A DNA stretch of 64,000 bases. Source: Flavobacteriales bacterium (lineage in GTDB: Bacteria; Bacteroidota; Bacteroidia; Flavobacteriales; UBA7430). Position numbers and translations under genes: made by a program. Location of the stretch: contig JAKMFX010000019.1 in NCBI GenBank assembly GCA_022425195.1, forward strand, positions 20,676 to 84,675, read 5' to 3'. Positions 48,655 through 58,139 of the stretch are shown here, in pieces (position 1 is the first letter of the stretch; every line of letters begins with the position of its first letter). Below the pieces are notes generated by a model. The model made no database searches and was not told the DNA's origin. It worked only from the letters and a program-made list of their open reading frames with translations.

Positions 48655-49227
48655 ATGTTTCTGGAAACTCCCGACAGTAATAAACAAAGTAAAGGCTGGG
48701 TTGAAGTCATTTGCGGTTCTATGTTTTCGGGTAAAACAGAAGAGCTCATACGTCGATTAAAAAGAGCGCAATACGCCAAGCAGAAGGTAGAAATCTTTAA
48801 ACCCACTATAGACATTCGCTATGATGATGAAAAAGTGATCTCTCACGATGCGAACGAAGTTAACTCCACTCCAATTCCTTCATCAGCCAACATTTTACTT
48901 TTGGCTAATGATGTAGATGTTGTTGGTATCGATGAGGCTCAATTTTTTGATGATGAGCTTCCTGCTGTTTGCTCAACGCTCGCCAACAGGGGTATCCGAG
49001 TCATTGTCGCTGGACTTGACATGGATTATCTTGGCAAGCCGTTTGGCCCAATACCCCATTTAATGGCAACAGCAGAATACGTATCTAAGATTCATGCAAT
49101 TTGCGTTGATTGTGGTGATTTGGCCATTCATTCAAACCGAATTGCCGCTTCAAAAGATTTAGTACATTTAGGGGAGCAAGAAGAGTATGAAGCCCTATGT
49201 AGAGCTTGCTTTTTAAAGAAGAATTGA
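48655..49227 (+). CDS. tdk: Thymidine kinase
   Basis: Salvages thymidine to dTMP with ATP. 190 residues, type II thymidine kinase. Walker A is GSMFSGKT (21-28), the Mg/catalytic motif is IDEAQFF. The zinc-binding cysteines are in CVDCGDLA and the C-terminal CRACF. It is followed 6 bp later by murF-alr. Confidence 0.96.
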   Translation: MFLETPDSNKQSKGWVEVICGSMFSGKTEELIRRLKRAQYAKQKVEIFKPTIDIRYDDEKVISHDANEVNSTPIPSSANILLLANDVDVVGIDEAQFFDDELPAVCSTLANRGIRVIVAGLDMDYLGKPFGPIPHLMATAEYVSKIHAICVDCGDLAIHSNRIAASKDLVHLGEQEEYEALCRACFLKKN

Positions 49228-49233
49228 TCGTTC

Positions 49234-51687
49234 ATGACAGGTTTTTCCTACACAATAAAACAATTGGCCCATTTTTGCCATGCGCAATTTAAAGGGCTTG
49301 ACGCTGATGAAAATATTCTTCAGTTGGTTATTGACAGCAGAAAAGTAAAACATCACAATCATCATCTTTTTGTAGCGCTTAATGGGCCTCATCACGATGG
49401 TCATCAGTTTATTGAAGAGCTCTATCAAAAAGGTTTTCGAAACTTTTTAATCCGTACTGGGTTTAAAACTTCTGATTTTCCAGAGGGGAATTTCTTAGTG
49501 GTTGATGATACCCTCAGAGCCTTCCAAAACATCAGTCAAAATCATCGATTAAGTTTTCAAATTCCCACCATAGGAATTACGGGGAGTAATGGGAAAACAA
49601 TCGTCAAAGAATGGATTTACAGTAGTCTTCAAGACCGGTATAAAGTTTGTAAAAACCCAAAAAGTTATAACTCTCAAGTAGGCGTATGCCTATCAGTTCT
49701 GGGGCTTACAAATGGAGACGAAATCGGGCTTTTTGAAGCAGGGATTTCTCAAAGTGGAGAAATGGGAAATCTTCAAAAGATCATTCAGCCAAGCCTTGGA
49801 ATCTTCACCAATATTGGACAAGCACATTCAGAAAACTTCTCCTCTCTAGAAGAAAAGGTGAGAGAAAAAATGAAGCTTTTTTCTGAAACTGAAACTCTAA
49901 TTTATTGTATGGACCACGACGTGATTCACGAAGTCATATCCACAGGAAATGTTCCTAAGCAGATGACTTGGTCCAGAAACGATCCTTCGGCATCACTATT
50001 CGTCAAAAGCGTCATACAAAATGGAGATCAATCCATCATTAAGATCATTCATGAAGGGGCTGAAAAAAACTTTTCCATTCCATTCCATGATGAGGCTTCC
50101 ATTGAAAACGGCCTGCATCTTATTTGTGTGCTTTTCGTCTTAAATCTGCAAGAAGAAGAAATACAAAATGCGCTCATGAGGCTTCAACCTTTGGCAATGC
50201 GTCTTGAACTCAAAGAAGCTATAGGCAATAGCCTATTGATTAATGATGCCTACAGTTCCGATCTAGATTCACTGACCATTGCCCTCGACTTCTTGCAACA
50301 ACAAAGCGGTAATGCGAAAAGAATTGCCATTCTTTCTGATTTAGACGAAACTGGGATGTCTAATCCAGAGCTATTTACCAAATTAGCAAAACTGTTAGAG
50401 AGCTACAAAATTGAACAGCTCATCGGTGTGGGAAATCATTTTTTAGAGTTTTCTAAGCTTTTCACAAACTGCATCTGCTACAAGAGTACAGAAGACTTTA
50501 TCGCAAGCATCCCCAACTTAAACCTCGAAAAATCAGCCATCCTACTCAAAGGAGCCCGACGATTTAAATTTGAAGAGATTGCCAAAACTTTAGAGCAGAA
50601 AAATCATGAAACGGTTTTAGAGGTTAACTTAAATGCTCTATCCGACAACTACCACTATTTCAAAGGCCTACTTAAAAAAGAAACCAAAGTCATGGTGATG
50701 GTAAAGGCTTTTTCCTACGGAAATGGAACCTATGAGATCGCACATCATTTGGAGTACCACAATGCAGATTATTTAGCCGTTGCCTATGTAGATGAGGGCA
50801 TAGCCCTAAGGAAAAAGGGGATTCGAACTCGTATTATGGTTCTCAACCCAGACAGCTCTCAGTTTTCGCAGCTTATTGAACATTGCTTAGAGCCTGAAAT
50901 ATACGGTTTCAAACAACTAAAATTATTGCAAGGTGAATTGGAAAAAAGAAACCTAAAAAACTATCCTGTACACCTAAAGTTAGATACTGGGATGTGGAGA
51001 TTGGGGTTTCAGAAATCAGACATTAAAGCCCTCTGCAGCTGGTGCATCGGTCAGAAAGAGCTCGCTCTTGCCTCTGTATTCAGCCACCTGGCAAGTAGCG
51101 AGAGTAAAAGTGACAGAGGCTATACGAACACTCAAATTGAAAAGTTTTCATCCATGTGTGAGGAAATCGAATCGTTCATAAAAACCCCTTTCCTAAAGCA
51201 CATTTTAAACTCATCAGGAATTAGAAATTATCCAGAAGCTCAATTCGACATGGTGCGCTTAGGTATTGGACTCTATGGAATTGGCTCTGAAAAACTGAAA
51301 AACTGCAGCGCATTAAAATCTGTCATCTCGCAAATTAAAGAAGTGCCTAAAGGGGAAAGTATTGGCTACAATAGAGCTTACTACACTGACAAAAATATTC
51401 GGATTGGGATCATTCCCATCGGTTATGCAGATGGCCTAAATAGAGGGCTGAGCAATGGTAGGGGGCACGTTTTTATACAAGGAAAAAAAGCAGGGATTAT
51501 AGGAAATGTATGTATGGACATGTGCATGATTGACCTGAGTCGTGTGGATGCTAAAGAAGGTGATGAAGTCATCATCTGGAATACACAAACCCACATTTAT
51601 GAGATGGCAAATGCACTCAACACCATTCCCTATGAAATACTCACCCATGTGTCTCAAAGGGTTAAACGGGTCTTTTTGCAAGAATAA
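49234..51687 (+). CDS. MurF-alanine racemase fusion
   Basis: A bifunctional protein of 817 residues. Residues 1 to about 455 are a MurF ligase that adds D-Ala-D-Ala to UDP-MurNAc-tripeptide (ATP loop GITGSNGKTIVKEW; YNSQVGVCLSVL). Residues about 460-817 are a PLP alanine racemase, with the PLP lysine Lys491 in VMVKAFSYGNGTYE and LRLGFQ-like and IPIGYADGLNRG motifs. One polypeptide both makes D-Ala and uses its dipeptide. This fusion is known from Bacteroidota. No D-Ala-D-Ala ligase is in the window. Confidence 0.94.
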   Translation: MTGFSYTIKQLAHFCHAQFKGLDADENILQLVIDSRKVKHHNHHLFVALNGPHHDGHQFIEELYQKGFRNFLIRTGFKTSDFPEGNFLVVDDTLRAFQNISQNHRLSFQIPTIGITGSNGKTIVKEWIYSSLQDRYKVCKNPKSYNSQVGVCLSVLGLTNGDEIGLFEAGISQSGEMGNLQKIIQPSLGIFTNIGQAHSENFSSLEEKVREKMKLFSETETLIYCMDHDVIHEVISTGNVPKQMTWSRNDPSASLFVKSVIQNGDQSIIKIIHEGAEKNFSIPFHDEASIENGLHLICVLFVLNLQEEEIQNALMRLQPLAMRLELKEAIGNSLLINDAYSSDLDSLTIALDFLQQQSGNAKRIAILSDLDETGMSNPELFTKLAKLLESYKIEQLIGVGNHFLEFSKLFTNCICYKSTEDFIASIPNLNLEKSAILLKGARRFKFEEIAKTLEQKNHETVLEVNLNALSDNYHYFKGLLKKETKVMVMVKAFSYGNGTYEIAHHLEYHNADYLAVAYVDEGIALRKKGIRTRIMVLNPDSSQFSQLIEHCLEPEIYGFKQLKLLQGELEKRNLKNYPVHLKLDTGMWRLGFQKSDIKALCSWCIGQKELALASVFSHLASSESKSDRGYTNTQIEKFSSMCEEIESFIKTPFLKHILNSSGIRNYPEAQFDMVRLGIGLYGIGSEKLKNCSALKSVISQIKEVPKGESIGYNRAYYTDKNIRIGIIPIGYADGLNRGLSNGRGHVFIQGKKAGIIGNVCMDMCMIDLSRVDAKEGDEVIIWNTQTHIYEMANALNTIPYEILTHVSQRVKRVFLQE

Positions 51688-51714
51688 GTCTGCTTTTATC
51701 CACAATAAATCGAG

Positions 51715-52914
51715 TTACTCCACCTCTTTTCCCCTCAAACCAGACAACAAAGGGTACATAAAGGCAAAAAAAACGACTCCGGCCTGTCTTTCAAGCATGC
51801 TCTCTGTTATAAATCCTATTAGGGTCAATCCTAAAAAAATTAAAAATAAAGGATGTTGACCTTTTTCGAAAAAAGGTCGAAGCAACATAAACATCAAAAG
51901 TAAAACGCCCAGTATTCCCACCTCAGTCCAGGACTGAAGGTATTGATTGTGGAAATTCCATTTATTACCAGAAAAAGGAATGTTTTTTACTTTAAACGTA
52001 TTTATTAAAGCCTTTTTTGCATCACCCACACCATAACCCAGCAGAGGTTCTTCAGCTATTATTTCAGCAGCATGTTTCCACAAATAAATTCTTGGATTCG
52101 TATACTTCGTTGAGGTTCCCATTAGACTTTTCACCTCATTTTTAGTATCATTAATCCGTTTACTTGTATTGGGTATAGAAATTATCCCTATCACAAATAA
52201 ACCCAAACCTAGAAAGATGAGTCCTAAGTTCTGTTTTGATAAAAAAGAAGACTTAAAAGCTTTTATGACACTTGCTAAGAAAACAACTGAAAAAGCAATA
52301 TAGAAAGCTCTACTTGTTAAGAGCACGAGTGAAATTATGAGTAATAAAGAGCCAAGGCCCCACAAGAACTTCTTATTATAGCCATTAAGGATATGATACA
52401 AAGAAATGAATAATGCCATGGAGTAATACCAAGAAACGTAATGGGGTTGACCAGGTATAAAGTGGGTCAGTCCAACATAAAAAAAAGCATCTGAGTTTCC
52501 TCTTTCACGATAGTCTAAAAAAGATAAAACGAGATCAGAGGCAGCCATCACCATCATTAACAGTGCAAAAACCTTCAATATCTGAAAACTTTTTTGACGA
52601 GAAATAAAAGAGGTACTCATCATAAAAAGCGGCAATAAAAAAATAGAACTCTTCAAAAGGAGGTCATTCCAACCTACCGAGGTGTTTTCAGTATAAATCA
52701 TGCTCAACAAGTGCAGCAGATAAAAGAGCATGAGAGATAAGGGCAGAGGGTTACGAATCAAGTTCTTTAGCTTATCCCTGAAGGAAAAGCTAAAAATCCA
52801 AGTCAATCCTATCGCAATCATGCCTCCCGTTAAGGGAATCTTGAAAAAGTCTTGAGTAAGCAGCCCAATGACAATACTGATACAGGCAAAAAAGTAATAT
52901 TTGGAGGTGTCCAT
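51715..52914 (-). CDS. O-antigen ligase/polymerase-like membrane protein
   Basis: A 399-residue integral membrane protein with about ten hydrophobic segments. The large loop before the last helices (PRIYLWKHAAEIIAEEPLLGYGVGDAKKAL...NFHNQYLQSWTEVG) matches the Wzy_C/O-antigen ligase family signature. It probably joins or polymerises surface polysaccharide at the outer face of the inner membrane. ATG 52914 is 4 bp after the protease stop codon; a longer reading into that gene is unlikely. No other polysaccharide genes are next to it. Confidence 0.82.
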   Translation of the reverse strand: MDTSKYYFFACISIVIGLLTQDFFKIPLTGGMIAIGLTWIFSFSFRDKLKNLIRNPLPLSLMLFYLLHLLSMIYTENTSVGWNDLLLKSSIFLLPLFMMSTSFISRQKSFQILKVFALLMMVMAASDLVLSFLDYRERGNSDAFFYVGLTHFIPGQPHYVSWYYSMALFISLYHILNGYNKKFLWGLGSLLLIISLVLLTSRAFYIAFSVVFLASVIKAFKSSFLSKQNLGLIFLGLGLFVIGIISIPNTSKRINDTKNEVKSLMGTSTKYTNPRIYLWKHAAEIIAEEPLLGYGVGDAKKALINTFKVKNIPFSGNKWNFHNQYLQSWTEVGILGVLLLMFMLLRPFFEKGQHPLFLIFLGLTLIGFITESMLERQAGVVFFAFMYPLLSGLRGKEVE

Positions 52915-52918
52915 TTGT

Positions 52919-54577
52919 TTATTCACTTTTTTTATCGCCTGACAAAATAGCATCGTAACGACTCTTGTCATTTAATACTATAATCGCTTCCTCCAGAACA
53001 GGATCATTCGCCAAAGATGCGATTACCCTTCCTTCTTGATAGTGGTAGCGGGTCATCAACTCACTCAATAACAACTCGGAAATCTCCGACTGGTACTTGT
53101 GAATGTCATCTTCTTTATAGCTGAGTAACTTTTTCTGTAAGACGACCAAGTCATCTTTAAAATCGGAATACTCACCATCGGCCAATTCAATCAGTTCGGC
53201 CAGCTCTTTCTCAGTACTGGTCTCATATTCATAGTCTTTATCAGACAAAAAAGACACAAAATCCTCATACAAAAGATCATCTATTTTGTAAGCTCCAGGT
53301 GCTCCTATGGTATCATTGTCAAGGACAAATTGTGTGGCGTAATCAAATATCAATTGCTTTGAAACCAAGCTACCTAAAATTTCTGCATATGGTGCTTTGT
53401 CAACACTAATGTCTGGATCTACTCCGCCACCATCATATACCAGTCGTCCATTTTTAGTTTGGAAAGCTGTCTTAAGAGAGTCTGGCACTTTCCCTACGCT
53501 GCCATCCTCATTTCTATGCGCATAGTCCAGGGCCTGAATACACCTTCCGCTTGGGGTATAATATTTAGCAACGGTAACCTTTACCTGTGAGTTGTAACTT
53601 AGCTTGCGCGTTTGTTGAACAAGACCTTTTCCAAAGCTCTTTTTCCCAATGACAACTCCGCGATCTAAATCTTGCATCGTCCCAGACACAATTTCTGAGG
53701 CGGAAGCGGAACTCTGGTTGATGAGAACCACTAAAGGTAAATCTCTATCCAAAGGGTCTTTTGAGGTTTTGTATGATTTTTCCCAATCCTTAATTTTCCC
53801 CTTTGTAGAAACCACTTCTTGCCCTTTGTCTATGAACAAATTACATAGGTTTACGGATTCGTTCAACAACCCTCCAGGATTACTACGAAGATCTAGAACC
53901 AGTCCTTTCAACTCATTTTCATCTTTGAGTTCCATAATGGCTTCTTTGACTTCATTGGAACAATTTCTGGTAAAACTTCTCAAACGAACGTAACCAATCC
54001 CATCCGCAACCATACCTTTATAGGGTATCGATTTTACTTTTACCTCTTCTCGGGTGAACGTTTTATTAATATAGCCTTCAGTCCCTGGTCTTTCGATAAG
54101 AAGATTTACCTCAACGCCTGGTTGTCCTTTAAGTACAGAACTCACATCTTGAGTCGACTTTCCTTTCACCGATTTACCATCAATTTCAATCAACTTATCC
54201 CCCGCTTTTAAACCGGCTTTATCAGCAGGAAAACCTTTGTAGGGCTCAGAAATAATCACATAGTCCTCTCGTTTTCGAATCGTTGATCCAATACCTCCGT
54301 ATTGACCTGTTGTCTGAAAACGAAAATCTTCAATTTCTGATTCTGGGATATATGTTGTGTAAGGGTCTAAGTCTTTAAGCATGGAGTCGATTGCCTTTTC
54401 AATCATCTCTCCGGGTTTTGTTTCGTCTACATAATAAATATTTACTTCTCTGAACAAAGAAGTGAAAATATCTAGATTCTTACTCACTTCGAAATAACCT
54501 GAAACAAAGGCAAATGAAGAGATCGATATCAATCCAACACCAAACCAAAAAACTAACTTTTTAACTACTTTCTTCAT
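52919..54577 (-). CDS. C-terminal processing protease (S41, CtpA family)
   Basis: An exported serine protease of 552 residues. An N-terminal hydrophobic segment (about 8-30) serves as signal or anchor. A PDZ domain is near residues 85-165 (YGGIGSTI..., GLKAGDKLIEIDG). The S41 catalytic domain has NPGG and the Ser in INQSSASASEIV, with the Lys in GKKSFGKGLVQ. A C-terminal extension of about 150 residues is helical and acidic. It is 12 bp after yidD. Confidence 0.94.
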   Translation of the reverse strand: MKKVVKKLVFWFGVGLISISSFAFVSGYFEVSKNLDIFTSLFREVNIYYVDETKPGEMIEKAIDSMLKDLDPYTTYIPESEIEDFRFQTTGQYGGIGSTIRKREDYVIISEPYKGFPADKAGLKAGDKLIEIDGKSVKGKSTQDVSSVLKGQPGVEVNLLIERPGTEGYINKTFTREEVKVKSIPYKGMVADGIGYVRLRSFTRNCSNEVKEAIMELKDENELKGLVLDLRSNPGGLLNESVNLCNLFIDKGQEVVSTKGKIKDWEKSYKTSKDPLDRDLPLVVLINQSSASASEIVSGTMQDLDRGVVIGKKSFGKGLVQQTRKLSYNSQVKVTVAKYYTPSGRCIQALDYAHRNEDGSVGKVPDSLKTAFQTKNGRLVYDGGGVDPDISVDKAPYAEILGSLVSKQLIFDYATQFVLDNDTIGAPGAYKIDDLLYEDFVSFLSDKDYEYETSTEKELAELIELADGEYSDFKDDLVVLQKKLLSYKEDDIHKYQSEISELLLSELMTRYHYQEGRVIASLANDPVLEEAIIVLNDKSRYDAILSGDKKSE

Positions 54578-54589
54578 TCTTCAAAATAT

Positions 54590-54814
54590 TTAGGGAACGG
54601 GGTCATACCCACTACCACCCCATGGGTGACAGGAGCTGATTCTTCTAATTGCAAGCCCAAAACCTTTCAGTAAACCGTGCTTTTGAAAGGCCTCAATAGC
54701 ATATGCAGAACAAGTTGGAACATATCTACATGCTGCCGGCGTCCAGGGTGATATGGCCTTTTGATATCCTTTGATCATTAAAATAAGGGCTTGTTTAAGG
54801 ATTTTCATCAGCAT
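54590..54814 (-). CDS. yidD: Membrane protein insertion efficiency factor YidD
   Basis: A 74-residue protein that helps membrane protein insertion with YidC. The family signature is intact: [20 protein letters not shown], then [13 protein letters not shown] and [15 protein letters not shown]. It overlaps the end of rnpA by 20 bp in another frame, the usual rnpA-yidD order. Confidence 0.95.
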   Translation of the reverse strand: MLMKILKQALILMIKGYQKAISPWTPAACRYVPTCSAYAIEAFQKHGLLKGFGLAIRRISSCHPWGGSGYDPVP

Positions 54815-55175
54815 CGACTATAAAACGTTTAAAAATCGACATTAGTTTAGACTCTAGATCGACCGTTTTCATTTTTTTGTTTGAGGTATAAATAAGTAAT
54901 AGTGCATAATTTCCAGATAGCTCATCATACCAACCTGCTTTATTGACCCGATATACCTCTGTAATTCTCCGCTTCATTTCATTGCGGTCCACTGCTAAAG
55001 GAAACCTTTTTTTAGAAACAGAAAAAGCAATTCTTATCGGAGATTTTTGCTTTTCATCAAGCTTCTTCCAGACCAAAACAAAAGGGTGTTTTTTTACAGA
55101 ATTGCCTCGGTTAACCAATTCCTCCAAGACAACTTTACTCCTTAATCTTTCGTTCTTATGAAAGGTTTGACGCAT
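54795..55175 (-). CDS. rnpA: Ribonuclease P protein component
   Basis: The protein subunit of RNase P, which trims tRNA 5' ends. 126 residues. [26 protein letters not shown] is the conserved RNA-binding block. An imperfect box TACATTTA (55183-55190) lies seven bases before the ATG. rpmH, often next to rnpA, is not here. Confidence 0.93.
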   Translation of the reverse strand: MRQTFHKNERLRSKVVLEELVNRGNSVKKHPFVLVWKKLDEKQKSPIRIAFSVSKKRFPLAVDRNEMKRRITEVYRVNKAGWYDELSGNYALLLIYTSNKKMKTVDLESKLMSIFKRFIVDADENP

Positions 55176-55205
55176 CGCTTTGTAAATGTAGAAAAATTCA
55201 ATAAA

Positions 55206-55228
55206 AAAGGGCGATAAAATCGCCCTTT
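55206..55228 (-). terminator. Terminator after the second hemD-like gene
   Basis: A perfect 10 bp stem AAAGGGCGAT-N3-ATCGCCCTTT followed on the minus strand by TTTTTTAT. It lies 20 bp after the end of the HemD-like gene and separates it from rnpA. Confidence 0.88.
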
Positions 55229-55247
55229 GAATGTTATGTTGTAGAAA

Positions 55248-55994
55248 CTATTTTTTATTCACATCCTTGATGTACTGCTCAAGTGCCATCGTCATCGAAG
55301 GAGCCTTTACAGATGGTGCTTCTATATTCACTTTTAATCCCGCTTCTGCAACCGCTTTAACGGTTGTTTGTCCAAAGGCCGCTATTCGCGTGTTGTTCTG
55401 AACAAAATTCGGGAAGTTCTGGAATAAAGACTTAATGCCAGAAGGGCTGAAGAATACTAAAATATCATAAAAAACATCCTCAAGATCTGAAAGATCACTA
55501 CAAACGGTTTTGTACAAAATGGCTCTGGTATAATTAATCTTGTTGTCCTCTAAAAGTTGAGGAATCACAGGCTTCAGAAGATCTGAGGATGGCAATAAAA
55601 AATTCTCTGCTTTGTGTTTTTTGATTGTATCAATAAGATCTACAAAACGCTGTTTTCCGAAATAAATCTTCCTTTTTCTATACGTGATGTATTTCTGTAA
55701 ATAAAAGGCAATCGCCTCTGACATGCAAAAATACTTCATGGAAGTCGGCACCTCAAACCGCATTTCTTCGCAAACTCTAAAGTAGTGATCAACAGCATTT
55801 CTACTGGTTAATATAACCGCAGTATGTTCTGTAAAAGAAACTTTCTGCTGTCTAACATCGGCAGCAGAAACACCTTCTACATGAATAAAAGGTCGGAAAT
55901 CTACATTCACCTTTTGCTTTTTTGCCAAATCATGATACGGCGAGGCATCACTTTTAGGTTCTGGCTGCGAGACAAGAATCGTTTTAACTTTCAA
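55248..55994 (-). CDS. Second uroporphyrinogen-III synthase (HemD)-like protein
   Basis: A 248-residue protein of the HemD fold: VILTSRNAVDHYFRVC, FLLPSSDLLKPVIPQLL, DILVFFSPSGIKSLFQNF, IAAFGQTTVKAVAEAG. It is distant in sequence from the operon copy at 37549-38211. The start is TTG at 55994; an in-frame stop lies a few codons upstream and the next ATG falls inside conserved sequence. It is downstream of the DUF4271 gene. Whether it makes uroporphyrinogen III or has another role is undecided. Confidence 0.82.
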   Translation of the reverse strand: MKVKTILVSQPEPKSDASPYHDLAKKQKVNVDFRPFIHVEGVSAADVRQQKVSFTEHTAVILTSRNAVDHYFRVCEEMRFEVPTSMKYFCMSEAIAFYLQKYITYRKRKIYFGKQRFVDLIDTIKKHKAENFLLPSSDLLKPVIPQLLEDNKINYTRAILYKTVCSDLSDLEDVFYDILVFFSPSGIKSLFQNFPNFVQNNTRIAAFGQTTVKAVAEAGLKVNIEAPSVKAPSMTMALEQYIKDVNKK

Positions 55995-56051
55995 ATCTTC
56001 TATCGTTTAGTGTTTTTTACAAAATATAGCAGCTAAACTGGGGTCTGCTAA

Positions 56052-56702
56052 TCAACAATTTAAAGCGATAAGCAACCATAAAAATGGCGCTATTTCGAAA
56101 GTGCAAAGGTATAAAATAATATGGGAAAATTCAAAAGAATTAACGGCTGTAATACGAACCAGCACTTTTATTTTGGCTGCGACTAAAAAAGCTAAAGTAA
56201 CTGACAATAAAATACTTAAGTGGCTATGGCTGAACCAATCAATAAGATAGAGATACATAGAGACTATAGAAATCGGCGTAAAGACTAAATTGGTGTAACG
56301 TAAAGAAAGTGAGCTAAACTCAATAAATATTTTTTGTTGCTTAAAAAGAAAAGAAAATAGAAATATGGCCAACCACTTCATTCCTATAAAAAATAGAAGA
56401 ATTACCAAAGCATCTAAATACAAATAATCAAAATAGGGCGCTGTTGAGCAATGCTTCATAAATGAACTAAGTAAAAAGGACGCAGAAAGTATTGAGGCAA
56501 ATGAAAACAGAACATTAAATAGGTCTGAAATTTTGGTGTGTCGGCCGTAATTAATCTGGTATTGCTTGTTGTAAATAGACCGAAAGAAATAAACAAAACG
56601 CCTAGAGTCGCTGTTGTGCAAAAAGACATATATGAAGATCGCTCCAAAAAAAAGGAGTAGCACCCAATTGGACTGGTATGGTTCTCGGATCAATTCTATC
56701 AT
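56052..56702 (-). CDS. DUF4271 membrane protein
   Basis: A 216-residue integral membrane protein with about six hydrophobic helices, resembling DUF4271, a Bacteroidota family next to hemD-like genes. Function unknown. ATG 56702 gives MIELIREPYQSNW. Upstream TTG codons lie inside or beside the promoter box TAGATTTG at 56709-56716, so they cannot be starts. The leader would be absent or a base or two long. Confidence 0.8.
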   Translation of the reverse strand: MIELIREPYQSNWVLLLFFGAIFIYVFLHNSDSRRFVYFFRSIYNKQYQINYGRHTKISDLFNVLFSFASILSASFLLSSFMKHCSTAPYFDYLYLDALVILLFFIGMKWLAIFLFSFLFKQQKIFIEFSSLSLRYTNLVFTPISIVSMYLYLIDWFSHSHLSILLSVTLAFLVAAKIKVLVRITAVNSFEFSHIILYLCTFEIAPFLWLLIALNC

Positions 56703-56708
56703 TTTCAA

Positions 56709-56716
56709 CAAATCTA
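56709..56716 (-). promoter_or_regulatory. DUF4271 gene -7 box TAGATTTG
   Basis: A perfect TAnnTTTG box on the minus strand ending six bases before the ATG at 56702. It fixes that start codon and predicts a leaderless mRNA. Confidence 0.58.
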
Positions 56717-56899
56717 TAAAAAGAGGGTAAAAAAACTTAATCTATTTGTGATTATTAAAGCGTCTACTTTAATTCAGAAACTCATGGAGAATTATGGACC
56801 AATTATTGAATGAGTTTGTGTTAACGAAAAATCAAATCACTAAATTAGTATCAATTTATAATTAATCATTACAATTTAACAATCAAACAAGAGCCTATC

Positions 56900-58075
56900 A
56901 TGACCGATTTGTTTCAAGCACCCGACTATTACCGTTTAGATGACTTGCTCACTGAAGAGCACGTCATGGTTAGAAATGCAGCACGTGAGTGGGTAAAGCG
57001 CTCTATCTCTCCCATCATTGAGGAATGCTGTCAAAAAGGTAGGTTCCCGGAAGAAATCATTCCGGAGCTTGGAGATATTGGTGCATTCGGCTCCTACATT
57101 CCAACAAAATTTGGAGGGGCTGGTTTGGATCAAATCTCCTATGGGCTCATCATGCAAGAACTAGAAAGAGGAGACTCGGGAATTCGATCTACGGCATCAG
57201 TTCAATCTTCACTGGTGATGTATCCGATCTACAAATACGGCAACGAAATACAACGAAAAAAATACCTTCCCAAACTTGCCAAGGGGGAGCTTGTTGGCTG
57301 TTTCGGACTGACAGAGGCCAATTACGGATCAAATCCAAATGGCATGGAAACACAATTCAAAGAAATGGATGATCACCTTCTTTTGAACGGGTCAAAAATG
57401 TGGATTTCCAACGCACCCTTCGCTGATATTGCAGTTGTCTGGGCCAAAAATGAAGCCGGTCGAATACATGGATTAATTGTGGAACGGGGCATGGAAGGAT
57501 TTAGCACCCCCGAAACACATAACAAATGGTCTCTCAGAGCATCTGCTACAGGCGAATTGGTCTTTGACAATGTGAAGGTGCCAAAAGAAAACCTTCTACC
57601 CAATAAAAGTGGGTTGGGAGCGCCACTGGGCTGTCTGGATTCTGCGCGTTTTGGGATTGCATGGGGAGCCATAGGAGCTGCAATGGATTGCTATGACACT
57701 GCCTTGCGTTATGCGAAAGAACGCATACAATTTGACAAACCTATTGGCGCGTTCCAAATGCAACAAAAAAAACTTGCAGAAATGATTACTGAAATCACAA
57801 AAGCACAATTATTAACGTATCGTTTGGGGCAACTTCGAAATAAAAATGAGGCGACATCAGCACAAATCTCTATGGCAAAACGAAATAATGTAGATATGGC
57901 CATGACGATTGCAAGAGATGCACGACAGGTACTAGGGGCAATGGGAATTACGGGAGAATATCCAATCATGCGTCATATGATGAACCTAGAGTCCGTGGTT
58001 ACCTATGAGGGGACCCACGATATTCACCTATTAATTACTGGCCTTGACATTACAGGTCTGAACGCTTTCAAATAA
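56900..58075 (+). CDS. gcdH: Glutaryl-CoA dehydrogenase-like acyl-CoA dehydrogenase
   Basis: A flavoprotein that oxidises and decarboxylates glutaryl-CoA to crotonyl-CoA in lysine and tryptophan breakdown. 391 residues. FAD/substrate blocks are CFGLTEANYGSNPNGMET and KMWISNAPFADI. The catalytic base is Glu370 in VVTYEGTHDIHLLITG; the TYEGTHDIH...ITG arrangement is typical of GCDH rather than of chain-length-specific acyl-CoA dehydrogenases. The decarboxylase role is inferred from that resemblance. It stands alone, with 189 bp upstream in which no perfect promoter box was found. Confidence 0.88.
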   Translation: MTDLFQAPDYYRLDDLLTEEHVMVRNAAREWVKRSISPIIEECCQKGRFPEEIIPELGDIGAFGSYIPTKFGGAGLDQISYGLIMQELERGDSGIRSTASVQSSLVMYPIYKYGNEIQRKKYLPKLAKGELVGCFGLTEANYGSNPNGMETQFKEMDDHLLLNGSKMWISNAPFADIAVVWAKNEAGRIHGLIVERGMEGFSTPETHNKWSLRASATGELVFDNVKVPKENLLPNKSGLGAPLGCLDSARFGIAWGAIGAAMDCYDTALRYAKERIQFDKPIGAFQMQQKKLAEMITEITKAQLLTYRLGQLRNKNEATSAQISMAKRNNVDMAMTIARDARQVLGAMGITGEYPIMRHMMNLESVVTYEGTHDIHLLITGLDITGLNAFK

Positions 58076-58091
58076 TCCGAACAATAAAAAA

Positions 58092-58108
58092 AAGACGAGC
58101 ATCGTTTT
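58092..58108 (+). terminator. Weak hairpin after gcdH
   Basis: AAGACGA-GCA-TCGTTTT: a 7 bp stem with one G.U pair, followed by AA. It is short and AT-rich, so termination would be inefficient at best; readthrough into the kinase gene is likely. Confidence 0.35.
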
Positions 58109-58139
58109 AATACCACATGACGCTTACTAAAATCAGCCC

